A stretch of 32,150 nt of DNA from Croceibacterium_A sp965977975 (GTDB lineage: Bacteria > Pseudomonadota > Alphaproteobacteria > Sphingomonadales > Sphingomonadaceae). The stretch spans positions 1 to 32,150 of the forward strand of contig CBHCZH010000025.1 in the NCBI GenBank assembly GCA_965977975.1, written 5' to 3'. Shown here piece after piece: positions 1-7,596 of the stretch (its first letter is position 1; each line of letters opens with the position of its first letter). Under the pieces are notes generated by a model. That model did no database searches. It saw only the letters and a list, made by a program, of their open reading frames with translations, and was not told the DNA's origin. The position numbers and the translations under genes were made by a program.

Positions 1-2
1 CC

Positions 3-176
3 GTGATCGGCGGCCTGCTGAGGTCGACGTTGCTAACGCTGATCATCGTGCCAGCCGGCTTCAGCCTCGCCGACGGTTTGGAGAAGCGGCTCGGCCCCTG
101 GCTGCGGCAACGCGTTCTGACCTACCGGCCCGACGACACCGCGCCCGGTCAGGCGGAGCCCTATCCCGCCGAATAA
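3..176 (+). CDS. RND efflux transporter permease, C-terminal end (partial)
   Basis: The window opens inside a gene. The frame starting at base 3 gives 57 residues and stops with TAA at 174-176. The visible part begins VIGGLLRSTLLTLIIVP, which matches the last transmembrane helix of AcrB/CzcA-type resistance-nodulation-division pumps, where a GG-L-x-STLLTL-VVP pattern is characteristic. It is followed by a charged cytoplasmic tail ending in AEPYPAE. RND permeases are inner-membrane proton-driven pumps that export drugs or metals through a tripartite channel. Substrate class cannot be told from the tail. The periplasmic adaptor and remainder of the pump would lie upstream of the window. Confidence 0.75.
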   Translation: MIGGLLRSTLLTLIIVPAGFSLADGLEKRLGPWLRQRVLTYRPDDTAPGQAEPYPAE

Positions 177-234
177 GAAGCCTCGCCGGGTCAAAGGCCC
201 GGCGAAGCCGCAGCTGCCGACGCTGCGGCCCTCG

Positions 235-1494
235 ATGGTGCGCGCCCCGGTAGCCCGCGGCCCGCTGGTCGACCGGGCGCGCCGCATGCGCCGTACCGCG
301 ACCGGCCTGCTGGTGCTGATGGCTGGTGTGTTCGTCGCCGCGCTGCAGCTCGACGACGGTCATCCGGCCTGGGGCTATGTGATCGCCTTCGCCGAAGCGG
401 CAATGGTCGGCGGGCTGGCCGACTGGTTTGCGGTAACCGCGCTGTTCCGCCATCCGCTCGGGATTCCGATCCCGCACACCGCGATCATCCCCGAGAAGCA
501 GGACCGCATCGCCGACACGATGGCCGGCTTCCTGCGCGACAACTTCCTTACCCCGGGGGTGGTTGCGCGACGGATGCGCGACCTGAATCTCGCCCGCGCG
601 GCCGGCGATTTCCTGCTTCAGCCGCCCAGGGAGGGGCGCGGCCGAATCGGTGAAGGCGCGACGGGATTGCTTGCCGAGATGCTGGAAGCGCTCGATCCTG
701 AGCGGCTCGGCAACCAGGTCAAGGCCGGGTTGGTGCGCCAGGCGGAACGGATCGAGGTCGCGCCGCTGCTCGGCAGCGCGCTCGGCGCCGCGATCGCCGA
801 CGGTCGTCACCGGCCGCTGCTCGACTCGTTGATCCGCTGGACCGGCGTCACGCTCGAGAAGAACGAGGACATGGTGCGCGCGATGATCCAGGCGCGCGCC
901 AACGCGGTGCTGCGCTGGACCGGCCTCGACGAGAAGCTCGCCAACTCGGTGCTCGACGGACTGTACCGGATGCTCGCCGAAGTGCTGATCGATCCCGACC
1001 ACCAACTGCGCAAGACGGTCGAGGAAGGGCTCGCCAAGTTCGCCCACGACCTGGCGCACGATCCGGAGACGCGCGAGAAAATCGAAGCGGCCAAGCGCGA
1101 GATTCTCGCCAACCCGGCCGTCGGCGATTGGTGGACCGGGGTGTGGGAGAAGCTGCGCGTCTCGCTGATCGAGATGGCCCGCAATCCCGACGCGGCGCTG
1201 GCCGGACAGCTCGGCGGCACGATGGCCGAGCTCGGCCGCGCGTTGCAGGAAGATCCGGCGCTGCAGTGGCAGGTCAACCGTTTCGCGCGCCGCACCGCGG
1301 TCGGCGTGGCGACGCGCTACGGCGATCAGATCGTCCAGCTGGTCTCGGAGACCGTGCGGCGGTGGGATGCCCGCACGCTGACCAACCGGCTCGAGAACGC
1401 GGTCGGCCGCGACCTGCAGTTCATCCGCATCAACGGCACGCTGGTCGGCGGGCTGGTCGGGGTCGCGATCCATACGGCTTCGCAATGGCTCTAG
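235..1494 (+). CDS. DUF445 family membrane protein (YjiN-like)
   Basis: This 419-residue protein fits the DUF445/YjiN family, whose biochemical role is not established. A hydrophobic stretch lies at about residues 22-37 and a second around 47-62, with the family-typical segment GGLADWFAVTALFRHPLG at about 59-76 followed by IPHTAIIP. A long helical, charged middle is followed by a C-terminal hydrophobic segment (INGTLVGGLVGVAIH), so both ends are probably membrane anchored. ATG at 235 is the first usable start in the frame, but no convincing Shine-Dalgarno sequence precedes it, and the frame stays open upstream to base 121. The translation from 175 (KKPRRVKGPAKPQLP...) is basic and protein-like, so the true N-terminus may be longer. 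The 3' end overlaps the next gene by 10 nt, suggesting translational coupling. Confidence 0.8.
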   Translation: MVRAPVARGPLVDRARRMRRTATGLLVLMAGVFVAALQLDDGHPAWGYVIAFAEAAMVGGLADWFAVTALFRHPLGIPIPHTAIIPEKQDRIADTMAGFLRDNFLTPGVVARRMRDLNLARAAGDFLLQPPREGRGRIGEGATGLLAEMLEALDPERLGNQVKAGLVRQAERIEVAPLLGSALGAAIADGRHRPLLDSLIRWTGVTLEKNEDMVRAMIQARANAVLRWTGLDEKLANSVLDGLYRMLAEVLIDPDHQLRKTVEEGLAKFAHDLAHDPETREKIEAAKREILANPAVGDWWTGVWEKLRVSLIEMARNPDAALAGQLGGTMAELGRALQEDPALQWQVNRFARRTAVGVATRYGDQIVQLVSETVRRWDARTLTNRLENAVGRDLQFIRINGTLVGGLVGVAIHTASQWL

Positions 1495-2024
1495 CCGGCG
1501 CGCCGCACTTGCTGACGGAGCGGCTCGACTTGCGTTTGCCGGTCGCCGACGACTTCGCCGCGCAGCGCGCGATCCTCGCCGAGACGGAGACCGCGCGATT
1601 CCTCGGCCCCCCAAGCAACGCCGACCGTTTCCTGCGCTTCGGCCGCAGTGCCGGAAGCTGGCTGCTCTACGGCTACGGCGGCTTCACGCTGCGGCTAAGG
1701 GAAACGGGCGAAGTGATCGGCAACTGCGGCGTGTTCCACAGCTGGCGCGATCTCGGCGACGACTTTGACGACGTGCCCGAAGCCGGCTGGATCCTGCGCC
1801 ACGACCAGGTCGGCCGCGGCATCGGCTACGAAGCGATGCGCGCGGCGCTCGACTGGTTCGACGCCGAGCATGGCCCGCGGCGGGTCGTCTGCATGATCGC
1901 CCCCGACAACACGCCCTCGCTGCGGCTGGCGGAGAAGCTTGGCTTCACCGCACTGCGCGACACCGAGCTGCGCGACGGGGAGGCGGTGCGCCTGTTCGAG
2001 CGGCTGCAGGCGAAGACCGGCTAA
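1485..2024 (+). CDS. GNAT family N-acetyltransferase (RimJ/RimL type)
   Basis: The product of 179 residues has the RimJ/RimL-like GNAT layout: an N-terminal LLTERLDLRLP strand, a central strand with GEVIGNCGVF, and the acetyl-CoA pyrophosphate-binding turn at QVGRGIGYEAM (about residues 109-119), followed by APDNTPSLRLAEKLGF, the usual alpha4/beta segment of this subfamily. Such enzymes transfer acetyl from acetyl-CoA to an amino group of a protein N-terminus, antibiotic or small molecule; the substrate cannot be inferred. ATG at 1485 was chosen because it begins the conserved N-terminal strand; it overlaps the DUF445 gene, so the two are probably co-translated. The stop codon overlaps the convergent etfA stop (CTAA, 2021-2024). 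Confidence 0.85.
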   Translation: MALAGAPHLLTERLDLRLPVADDFAAQRAILAETETARFLGPPSNADRFLRFGRSAGSWLLYGYGGFTLRLRETGEVIGNCGVFHSWRDLGDDFDDVPEAGWILRHDQVGRGIGYEAMRAALDWFDAEHGPRRVVCMIAPDNTPSLRLAEKLGFTALRDTELRDGEAVRLFERLQAKTG

Positions 2025-2953
2025 AGCTTGCTGGTCAGCTCCGGCACCAGCGTGAACAAATCCCCCACCAGCCCGATGTCGGCGATCTGGAAGATCGGCG
2101 CGTCGGGATCCTTGTTGATCGCTACGATGACCTTGGAATCCTTCATCCCCGCGAGGTGCTGGATCGCGCCCGAGATCCCGACCGCGATGTAGAGCCCGGG
2201 GGCGACGATCTTGCCGGTCTGGCCGACCTGGTAGTCGTTCGAGATGTAGCCGGCGTCGACCGCCGCGCGGCTCGCTCCGATCGCGGCGCCGAGCTTGTCG
2301 GCAAGCGGCACGATCAGCTGCTCGAACGTCGCGGCGTCCTTGAGCGCGCGGCCGCCCGAGACGATGATCCCGGCGCTGGTCAGCTCGGGCCGCTCGCTCT
2401 TCGAGGCATCGAGCGAGACGAAGCTGGACAGGCCGGCGTCGCCGAGCGGCGAGACGTCCTCGATCGCCGCCGAACCGCCGTCCGCCGGGGCTCTCTCGAA
2501 GGCGGTGCCGCGCACGGTCAGCACCAGCTTGGCATCCGAGCTTTCGACCGTGGCGATCGCGTTGCCGGCGTAGATCGGGCGCTCGAAGGTGCGGCCCTCG
2601 ATCCCAATTACTTCGCTGAGCTGCATCACGTCGAGCAGCGCGGCAACGCGGGGGGCGATGTTCTTGCCGGTGGTCGTGGCCGGAGCGACGAAGGCATCGT
2701 AGTCCGCCATCAGCTGTGCGGCGAGCGGCGCGACGTTCTCGGCGAGGGCGTGAGCATAGGCCGGGTCGGCGGCGAGCAGGACCTTGTCCACTCCGGCGAT
2801 CTTGGCCGCGGCATCGGCGGCCGATTTGGCCTCGCCCGGTTCTCCGGCGACCAGTGCGTGTACCGCACCGAGCTTCGCGGCGGCGGTGACCGCGGCGAGG
2901 GTCGGGTCCTTGACCGCGCCGCCTTCGTGCTCGACCCAAACCAGCGCGGTCAT
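2021..2953 (-). CDS. etfA: Electron transfer flavoprotein subunit alpha
   Basis: EtfA carries the FAD of the heterodimeric electron-transfer flavoprotein, which collects electrons from acyl-CoA and other dehydrogenases and passes them to ETF:quinone oxidoreductase. The 310-residue product has the family length. It begins MTALVWVEHEGG; the C-terminal FAD domain is clear from about residue 185 on (SGGRALKD), through VGQTGKIVAPGLYIAVGISG and NKDPDAPIFQIADIGLVGD near the end, all hallmark EtfA stretches. ATG at 2953 overlaps the stop of etfB by four bases (ATGA), the usual coupled arrangement. It converges on the upstream acetyltransferase with overlapping stops, leaving no space for a separate terminator. 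Confidence 0.97.
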   Translation of the reverse strand: MTALVWVEHEGGAVKDPTLAAVTAAAKLGAVHALVAGEPGEAKSAADAAAKIAGVDKVLLAADPAYAHALAENVAPLAAQLMADYDAFVAPATTTGKNIAPRVAALLDVMQLSEVIGIEGRTFERPIYAGNAIATVESSDAKLVLTVRGTAFERAPADGGSAAIEDVSPLGDAGLSSFVSLDASKSERPELTSAGIIVSGGRALKDAATFEQLIVPLADKLGAAIGASRAAVDAGYISNDYQVGQTGKIVAPGLYIAVGISGAIQHLAGMKDSKVIVAINKDPDAPIFQIADIGLVGDLFTLVPELTSKL

Positions 2954-3711
2954 GCGACCACTCCCAGCGTCTTGAGCTTGCCGACCAGCTCGTCGACCGA
3001 GGCGACTTTGACGCCGGCCTGCCGCACCGGCGGCTCGACGACCTTGAGCACTTTCAATCGCGGGGCGATATCGACGCCGTAGTCGGCCGGCGCTTTGACT
3101 ACGAGCGGCTTCGACTTGGCCTTCATGATGTTCGGTAGCGAGGCATAGCGCGGCTCGTTGAGCCGCAGGTCCGTGGTGACGATCGCAGGCAGAGCGAGCT
3201 TGACCGTCTCCAGCCCGGCATCGACCTCGCGCGTCACCGTCACATGATCGCCTTCGACCTCGACCTTGCTCGCGAAAGTCCCCTGCGGCCGCCCGGTCAA
3301 CGCGGCGAGCATTTGCCCGGTCTGGTTCGAATCGTCGTCGATCGCCTGCTTGCCCAAGATCGCCAGGCCCGGCTGCTCTTCGTCCCAGATCGCCTTGAGC
3401 AGCTTGGCAACGCCGAGCGGCTCGACCGCTGACCCGATTTCTTCTGGCGTCTCGACCAGAATCGCGCGGTCGGCGCCCATTGCGAGCGCCGTGCGCAGCG
3501 TCTCCTGTGCCTTGGCCGGGCCGATCGAGACGGCGACGACCTCGCTCGCCACGCCCTTCTCCTTCAGACGGATCGCTTCCTCGACTGCGATCTCGTCGAA
3601 CGGATTCATGCTCATCTTGACGTTGGCGAGATCGATGCCGCTGCCGTCCGCCTTGACCCGCGGCCGGACGTTGAAATCGATAACCCGCTTCACCGGTACG
3701 AGGATCTTCAT
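2950..3711 (-). CDS. etfB: Electron transfer flavoprotein subunit beta
   Basis: This 253-residue protein is the AMP-binding partner of EtfA. It starts MKILVPVKRVIDFNVRPRV, the standard EtfB N-terminus, and includes FDEIAVEEAIRLKEKG (about 38-53) and the recognition loop NEPRYASLPNIMKAKSKP (about 193-210), which in characterised ETFs docks onto partner dehydrogenases. The frame is open 10 codons further upstream, but ATG at 3711 is preferred because GGAGGG lies at a suitable distance before it and the protein then starts at the conserved residue. It is the first gene of etfBA; the preceding 124 bp holds no gene. A TACAAT hexamer on the minus strand (3740-3745) could be a -10 element, but no matching -35 is seen. 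Confidence 0.97.
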   Translation of the reverse strand: MKILVPVKRVIDFNVRPRVKADGSGIDLANVKMSMNPFDEIAVEEAIRLKEKGVASEVVAVSIGPAKAQETLRTALAMGADRAILVETPEEIGSAVEPLGVAKLLKAIWDEEQPGLAILGKQAIDDDSNQTGQMLAALTGRPQGTFASKVEVEGDHVTVTREVDAGLETVKLALPAIVTTDLRLNEPRYASLPNIMKAKSKPLVVKAPADYGVDIAPRLKVLKVVEPPVRQAGVKVASVDELVGKLKTLGVVA

Positions 3712-3835
3712 CGGCACCCTCCGAACGCGTCCGCAGCGCATTGTAATAATCTTGCGCCGACGCCTTCGCGCCCCCTGCGCGCAAGGTCAAGCCTTGTTGC
3801 CTGGGGAGCGGACGGACGTGCAGGACCGCGCGGAG

Positions 3836-4549
3836 CTAGCGGCGTCGACCGCCGCTGCGTGAGGCCACGAAATCGGCGAAGCGGCCAAGATTCGCCGCGG
3901 ACGATATGGTCACCGCCTCAGCCATCTCGGGTGTCGCGAAGCGGACATGAGGCAGTGGCGTATCGTCCTTCTTCCGGAGGGTGACGGGCCGGCCGGCGCG
4001 TTCGCTGAAGCGCTGATACCAGAAATCGATCACCAGCCTGTCGCTACCAACGAGCGCAGAGCCAACGACGAAACCGATCAGCGAAGTGGCATAGGGTCCG
4101 TTCGGATCGGGAAAGATCGCATAGACATTGGCGACGACAAGGTCGGCATAGCAAGCGGTCGAGGAGGACGCGATAGGCGCGCGGATCGCCTTGAGCGGCG
4201 TCAGGTCGGTATCGATTATCGTATCGTGGCGTATGATCGTGACCGAGCGGGCGTCGGGCATCAACCGGTGTAGCGCTTCATCGGGAAGCGCCGCGGCGCG
4301 TTTCACGGTATTGAATACGTTGACGTTGGATAACGGGTTGGCCCGATCGAGCATTTCTGGTGTGTTGCTGCGGCGGATGATCGCTTCCACTCGCGGCGGC
4401 ATTTGCAAGTTGGGCCGGCCCGCGCCCCAAACATGAATCTCGCAGTCCGGGCCCGAGGCCGGGGATGGTTCGGCCTGCGCCGAAGCCGGAGTGGCCGCGA
4501 ACAGCGCGAGGAGACTGGCCGCGCCTATCCCGATCCGAACGACGTTCAA
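3836..4549 (-). CDS. Secreted/periplasmic protein of unknown function
   Basis: I do not recognise this 237-residue protein. A TTG start at 4549 overlaps the sucC stop (TTGA) and yields a convincing Sec signal peptide: short basic N-region, hydrophobic core at about residues 6-20, and ASA cleavage site at 22-24. No ATG or GTG start would retain the signal. The mature part has two cysteines (in GPDCEIHV and STACYADL) that could form a disulfide. A hydrophobic ATSLIGFVVGSALVG stretch sits in the middle, and the C-terminus ends with an Arg/Gly-rich tail. The region from about NTVKRAAALPDEALH reads as a globular exported domain. Its coupling to sucC suggests co-expression rather than shared function. 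Coding is supported by preserved third-position G+C bias and the signal peptide. Confidence 0.65.
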   Translation of the reverse strand: MNVVRIGIGAASLLALFAATPASAQAEPSPASGPDCEIHVWGAGRPNLQMPPRVEAIIRRSNTPEMLDRANPLSNVNVFNTVKRAAALPDEALHRLMPDARSVTIIRHDTIIDTDLTPLKAIRAPIASSSTACYADLVVANVYAIFPDPNGPYATSLIGFVVGSALVGSDRLVIDFWYQRFSERAGRPVTLRKKDDTPLPHVRFATPEMAEAVTISSAANLGRFADFVASRSGGRRR

Positions 4550-5745
4550 GCCGCCTGCTTCACCTCGGCCACGATCTTCTTCGCGGCGTCGCCCAGGTCT
4601 TCGGCCGGAATGATCGCCAGGCCCGAGCTGGCGAGGATCGCCTTGCCCTGCGCAACATTGGTCCCTTCGAGGCGCACCACCAGCGGCACGGTCAGCGCCA
4701 TCTCGCGCGCGGCGGCGACGATGCCCTCCGCGATCGTGTCGCAGCGCATGATCCCGCCGAAGATGTTGACCAGGATGCCTTTCACCGCCGGATCGGACAG
4801 GATGATCTTGAACGCCGCGGCCACCTTTTCTTTGCTGGCGCCGCCGCCCACGTCGCAGAAGTTCGCCGGGAATGCGCCGTTGAGCTTGATGATGTCCATC
4901 GTCGCCATGGCCAGGCCCGCGCCGTTGACCATGCAGCCGATGTCGCCGTCGAGCTTGATGTAGGCGAGGTCGTGCTTGGCGGCCTCGATCTCCATCGGGT
5001 CCTCCTCGGTCTCGTCGCGCAGCGCCTCGACGTCGGGATGGCGGTAGAGCGCGTTCGAGTCGAAGCTCATCTTGGTGTCGAGCACCAGCAGTTCGCCGCT
5101 CACAGTTTCGACCAGCGGGTTGATCTCGATCATCGAGCAGTCGAGCGCGACGAACGCGTCGTAAAGCTGCTTGGCCAGCTTCTGCGCCGCCTTGGCGGTA
5201 TCGCCTTTCAGCTTGAGCGCGAACGCCACGGCGCGGCCGTGGTGCGGCATGAATCCGGTCGCGGGATCGATGGCCAGCGTGGTGATCTTCTCCGGCGTCT
5301 CGTGCGCCACGTCCTCGATGCTCATCCCGCCCTCGGTCGAGACGATCATCGCAACGCGCCCGGTGGCGCGGTCGACGAGGGCGGCGAGGTAGTATTCCCT
5401 GGCGATATCGACCCCGTCGGTCACGTAAAGCCGGTTGACCTGCTTGCCCGCGGGGCCGGTCTGCACGGTCACCAGGGTGCTTCCCAGCATCTCCCGCGCG
5501 TTGGCTTCGACTTCCTCGACCGACTTCGCCAGTCGCACGCCGCCCTTGGCCTCGGCCGGCAATTCCTTGAACTTGCCTTTGCCGCGCCCGCCGGCGTGAA
5601 TCTGCGCCTTCACCACGTAAAGCGGTCCGGGAAGCTGCTTGGCCCCTTCCACCGCTTCCTTGACCGAGCGGGCGGGATGCCCCGCCGGCACGCCGATGCC
5701 GAAATTCGCGAGCAGCTGCTTGCCTTGGTATTCGTGGATGTTCAT
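4546..5745 (-). CDS. sucC: Succinate--CoA ligase (ADP-forming) subunit beta
   Basis: SucC is the nucleotide- and succinate-binding beta subunit of the TCA-cycle enzyme that makes ATP or GTP from succinyl-CoA. The 399-residue length is typical. The ATP-grasp half runs from MNIHEYQGKQLL to about residue 240, with the glycine-rich KAQIHAGGRGKGKF (46-59) and Mg-binding EINPLV (207-212). The ligase half includes VNGAGLAMATMD (273-284) and NIFGGIMRCD (327-336). The start at 5745 is the standard SucC N-terminus. The alpha-subunit gene sucD, often next door in other bacteria, is not in this window; the next gene is instead a secreted protein coupled through TTGA. sucC is divergent from the CysQ-like gene, with 97 bp between. 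Confidence 0.97.
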   Translation of the reverse strand: MNIHEYQGKQLLANFGIGVPAGHPARSVKEAVEGAKQLPGPLYVVKAQIHAGGRGKGKFKELPAEAKGGVRLAKSVEEVEANAREMLGSTLVTVQTGPAGKQVNRLYVTDGVDIAREYYLAALVDRATGRVAMIVSTEGGMSIEDVAHETPEKITTLAIDPATGFMPHHGRAVAFALKLKGDTAKAAQKLAKQLYDAFVALDCSMIEINPLVETVSGELLVLDTKMSFDSNALYRHPDVEALRDETEEDPMEIEAAKHDLAYIKLDGDIGCMVNGAGLAMATMDIIKLNGAFPANFCDVGGGASKEKVAAAFKIILSDPAVKGILVNIFGGIMRCDTIAEGIVAAAREMALTVPLVVRLEGTNVAQGKAILASSGLAIIPAEDLGDAAKKIVAEVKQAA

Positions 5746-5805
5746 CGGTGGGTCGCGCCTTCGAGGTCTGGAAGTCGCGCGCGCCTAAGCACAGCGCACC
5801 GGCGC

Positions 5806-5839
5806 TTGCAAACCCTTCCCGGCGCGCCCAGTTGCAAAC
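5806..5839. repeat. Paired TTGCAAAC direct repeats between sucC and cysQ
   Basis: TTGCAAAC occurs at 5806-5813 and again at 5832-5839 in the 97-bp divergent intergenic space. Spacing is 26 bp start to start, about two and a half helical turns. The core TTGCAA is itself palindromic, so it could be read from either promoter. Whether it is a regulator site or chance is not decided by sequence alone. Confidence 0.35.
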
Positions 5840-5842
5840 GCC

Positions 5843-6628
5843 ATGATCGACCGCCAGCGTCTCGAGGAAATCTGCCAGGAAGGCGGCCGGATGGCGCTGG
5901 CGCAATGGCCCGGCCATGGCCACGCGCTCGAGAGCTGGGAGAAGGTCCCCGGCAGCCCGGTCTGCACGGCCGACCTCGCGGTCGACGCCTTTCTCCGGCG
6001 CGAGCTTTGCGCGCTCCTTCCGGCCGCCGGCTGGTTGTCGGAGGAGACGGCCGATCATCCCGAACGGCTCGCCCGCGGCCTGTGCTGGCTGGTCGACCCG
6101 ATCGACGGCACGCGCGACTACATCGCGGGACGGACGGGCTGGTCGGTATCGGTCGCGCTGGTCAGCGCCGGCAAGCCGCTCATCGGCCTGCTCGTCGCTC
6201 CGGCGCGAGATGAAACGTGGAGCGCCACTGCGGGCCAGGGCGCCTGGCTCAACGGGCGTCCTCTCGTCGCCAGCGCCCGTTCCATGCTGACCGGAGCGCG
6301 CGTGCCGGCGAAGGCGCTGCCGCCGGAGGACGAAGACCTGACCATGGTCGAGCGTCCCAATTCGATCGCGCTCAGGATCGCGATGGTCGCCGACGACCGC
6401 GCCGACCTCGTCGCAACGCTGCGCTGGGGCTTCGAATGGGACATTGCCGCTGCCACGCTGATCGCGCGCGAGGCCGGAGCGGCGGTCAGCGACGCGTTCG
6501 GCCAGCCGTTGAGCTACAACAAGCGCGACCCGCGCGCGTTCGGCGTGCTGGTGAGCGCGCGCGCGATCCACGAGGCAGCCATCGAGCGGCTGGCGGAGCG
6601 CGCGGCGCGGTTCTCGGCCGTGGAGTAG
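5843..6628 (+). CDS. cysQ: 3'(2'),5'-bisphosphate nucleotidase / inositol monophosphatase family (CysQ-like)
   Basis: The 261-residue protein is a Mg-dependent, Li-sensitive phosphatase of the IMPase superfamily. Metal-binding motifs are all present: the SEET box (66-69), DPIDGTRDY (85-93) and WDIAA (199-203), with the expected spacing. The DPIDGTRDYIAG version and overall length fit CysQ, which removes the 3'-phosphate of PAP from sulfate assimilation, better than SuhB, but fructose-1,6- or inositol-phosphatase activity cannot be excluded. ATG at 5843 gives the family N-terminus. The gene is divergent from sucC and followed by a palindromic repeat block before the convergent OmpA-type gene. 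No sulfate-assimilation gene is nearby. Confidence 0.85.
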   Translation: MIDRQRLEEICQEGGRMALAQWPGHGHALESWEKVPGSPVCTADLAVDAFLRRELCALLPAAGWLSEETADHPERLARGLCWLVDPIDGTRDYIAGRTGWSVSVALVSAGKPLIGLLVAPARDETWSATAGQGAWLNGRPLVASARSMLTGARVPAKALPPEDEDLTMVERPNSIALRIAMVADDRADLVATLRWGFEWDIAAATLIAREAGAAVSDAFGQPLSYNKRDPRAFGVLVSARAIHEAAIERLAERAARFSAVE

Positions 6629-6757
6629 GCCCCCGTCCACCATTCGGCTTCGCCTCATGGTCCCCCTCCCCGTAAACGGGGGAGGATTTGTAAGGTTCGG
6701 TCCTCCCCTGTTCACGGGGGAGGTGCCGAGCGGAGCGAGGCGGAGGGGGCCTGCCGG
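6628..6757. repeat. Composite palindromic intergenic repeat (REP/BIME-like)
   Basis: The space between the convergent cysQ-like and OmpA-type genes is filled by nested inverted repeats. An outer GGCCCCC / GGGGGCC pair encloses two hairpins, CTCCCC-GTAAA-CGGGGGAG near 6665-6686 and CCTCCCC-TGTTCA-CGGGGGAGG near 6701-6723, which are themselves inverted relative to each other. The distal arm (6728-6753) is nearly identical to a 26-mer before apt at 30159-30184. The placement between two stop codons suggests a bidirectional terminator or mRNA-stabilising element. Similar CCCCCTCC-rich palindromes are common between sphingomonad genes as far as I know. Confidence 0.75.
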
Positions 6758-6758
6758 A

Positions 6759-7439
6759 CTACTGCGCCGCCTCGACCTCCTCGCGGCTAATCGGGGTGAT
6801 GCGGATCTCGACCCGGCGGTTGAGCGCGCGGCCCTGCTCGGTGGCGTTGTCGGCGCGCGGGTACTGCTCGCCGTATCCGATCGTGGCGAGACGCGCGCGC
6901 GAAACCCCGCGCGAGACCAGGTGGTTGGCAACCGCCTCGGCGCGCCGGCGCGAGAGGTCGAGGTTGTAGCTGTCGGAGCCCGTCGAATCGGTGTGGCCCA
7001 TCACGTCGACCAGGCTGTTCGGGTATTTCTGCAGGCTCGCAGCGACATCGTCCAGCGCAGCCCGGAAGCTCGGGCTGATGGTGGTCGAATCGACCGCGAA
7101 CGTCACGTCGGGGAGGTTGACCAGGATGCCGGTGCCGTCGGGCGTTTCGCTCACGTCGACGCCGGTGCCCTCGGTCGCTTCGTCGAGCTCGCGGATCTGC
7201 TGGTCGAGCTGATAGCCGACCGCGCCGCCGGCGACGCCGCCGATGCCCGCGCCGACGATGCGCGCTGTCTTGCCGCCGATCAGCCCGCCGAGCAGGTAGC
7301 CGAGCGCCGCCCCGCCGACCCCGCCGATCGCGGTTCGTGAGACGTGCCGCTCGCCGGTGTTGGGATCGGTGACGCAGGCGGAAGTGCCGAGCAGCGCAAC
7401 GGCCGCGAGGCTGGAGACGAAAAGACGCGACTTTTTCAT
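6759..7439 (-). CDS. OmpA family lipoprotein with glycine-zipper domain
   Basis: The 226-residue protein begins with a lipoprotein-type signal (MKKSRLF..., hydrophobic core, LLGTSAC) that places Cys22 at the modified position, although T at -3 makes the lipobox slightly loose. A glycine zipper follows at about 38-76 (GGVGGAALGYLLGG and a second copy), then an OmpA-C peptidoglycan-binding domain at about 108-215 with GHTDSTGSDSYN (148-159) and RALNRRVEI (204-212). This is the YiaD/Pal-like architecture: outer-membrane anchored at the lipid, bound to peptidoglycan through the OmpA domain. GAGGA precedes the ATG at 7439. It is monocistronic and convergent with the CysQ-like gene. Confidence 0.9.
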   Translation of the reverse strand: MKKSRLFVSSLAAVALLGTSACVTDPNTGERHVSRTAIGGVGGAALGYLLGGLIGGKTARIVGAGIGGVAGGAVGYQLDQQIRELDEATEGTGVDVSETPDGTGILVNLPDVTFAVDSTTISPSFRAALDDVAASLQKYPNSLVDVMGHTDSTGSDSYNLDLSRRRAEAVANHLVSRGVSRARLATIGYGEQYPRADNATEQGRALNRRVEIRITPISREEVEAAQ

Positions 7440-7596
7440 GGGATAGTCCTCATTCAGGCGGGCGGATGCCCTCTCGCCGGGTCGGAAACCGCCCGGGTGC
7501 AGCCGGATCGTGCAGAAGAGGAACGCCCTGCCGTGGCGGCGAGTTCCATGCCGGTGCTTCGCGCGCCGAAGTTAATCTGCTAGCCGGGCCGCTCCC

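Noticed and set aside
181..207. CCTCGCCGGG / CCCGGCGAAG hairpin as a terminator after the RND gene
   Set aside because: The stem is plausible, but no T run follows and it lies in the open leader of the DUF445 frame, so I do not call a terminator.
61..1614. A 517-codon minus-strand open frame opposite the DUF445 gene
   Set aside because: It is a codon-bias shadow: arginine-, alanine- and proline-rich without recognisable motifs, while the plus strand carries a recognised family in a consistent frame.
3782..3796. CAAGG-TCAAG-CCTTG hairpin upstream of etfB
   Set aside because: Five-base arms without a T tract or conserved context are too weak for a terminator or operator call.
4465..6213. A 582-codon plus-strand frame opposite sucC
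   Set aside because: Composition is typical of antisense shadows in high-GC DNA and sucC is unambiguous on the other strand.
3836..6931. A single 1031-codon minus-strand frame spanning sucC and beyond
   Set aside because: Only its last 237 codons are protein-like, with a signal peptide. The rest is antisense or out-of-frame to sucC and cysQ and has low-complexity Arg/Gly composition.
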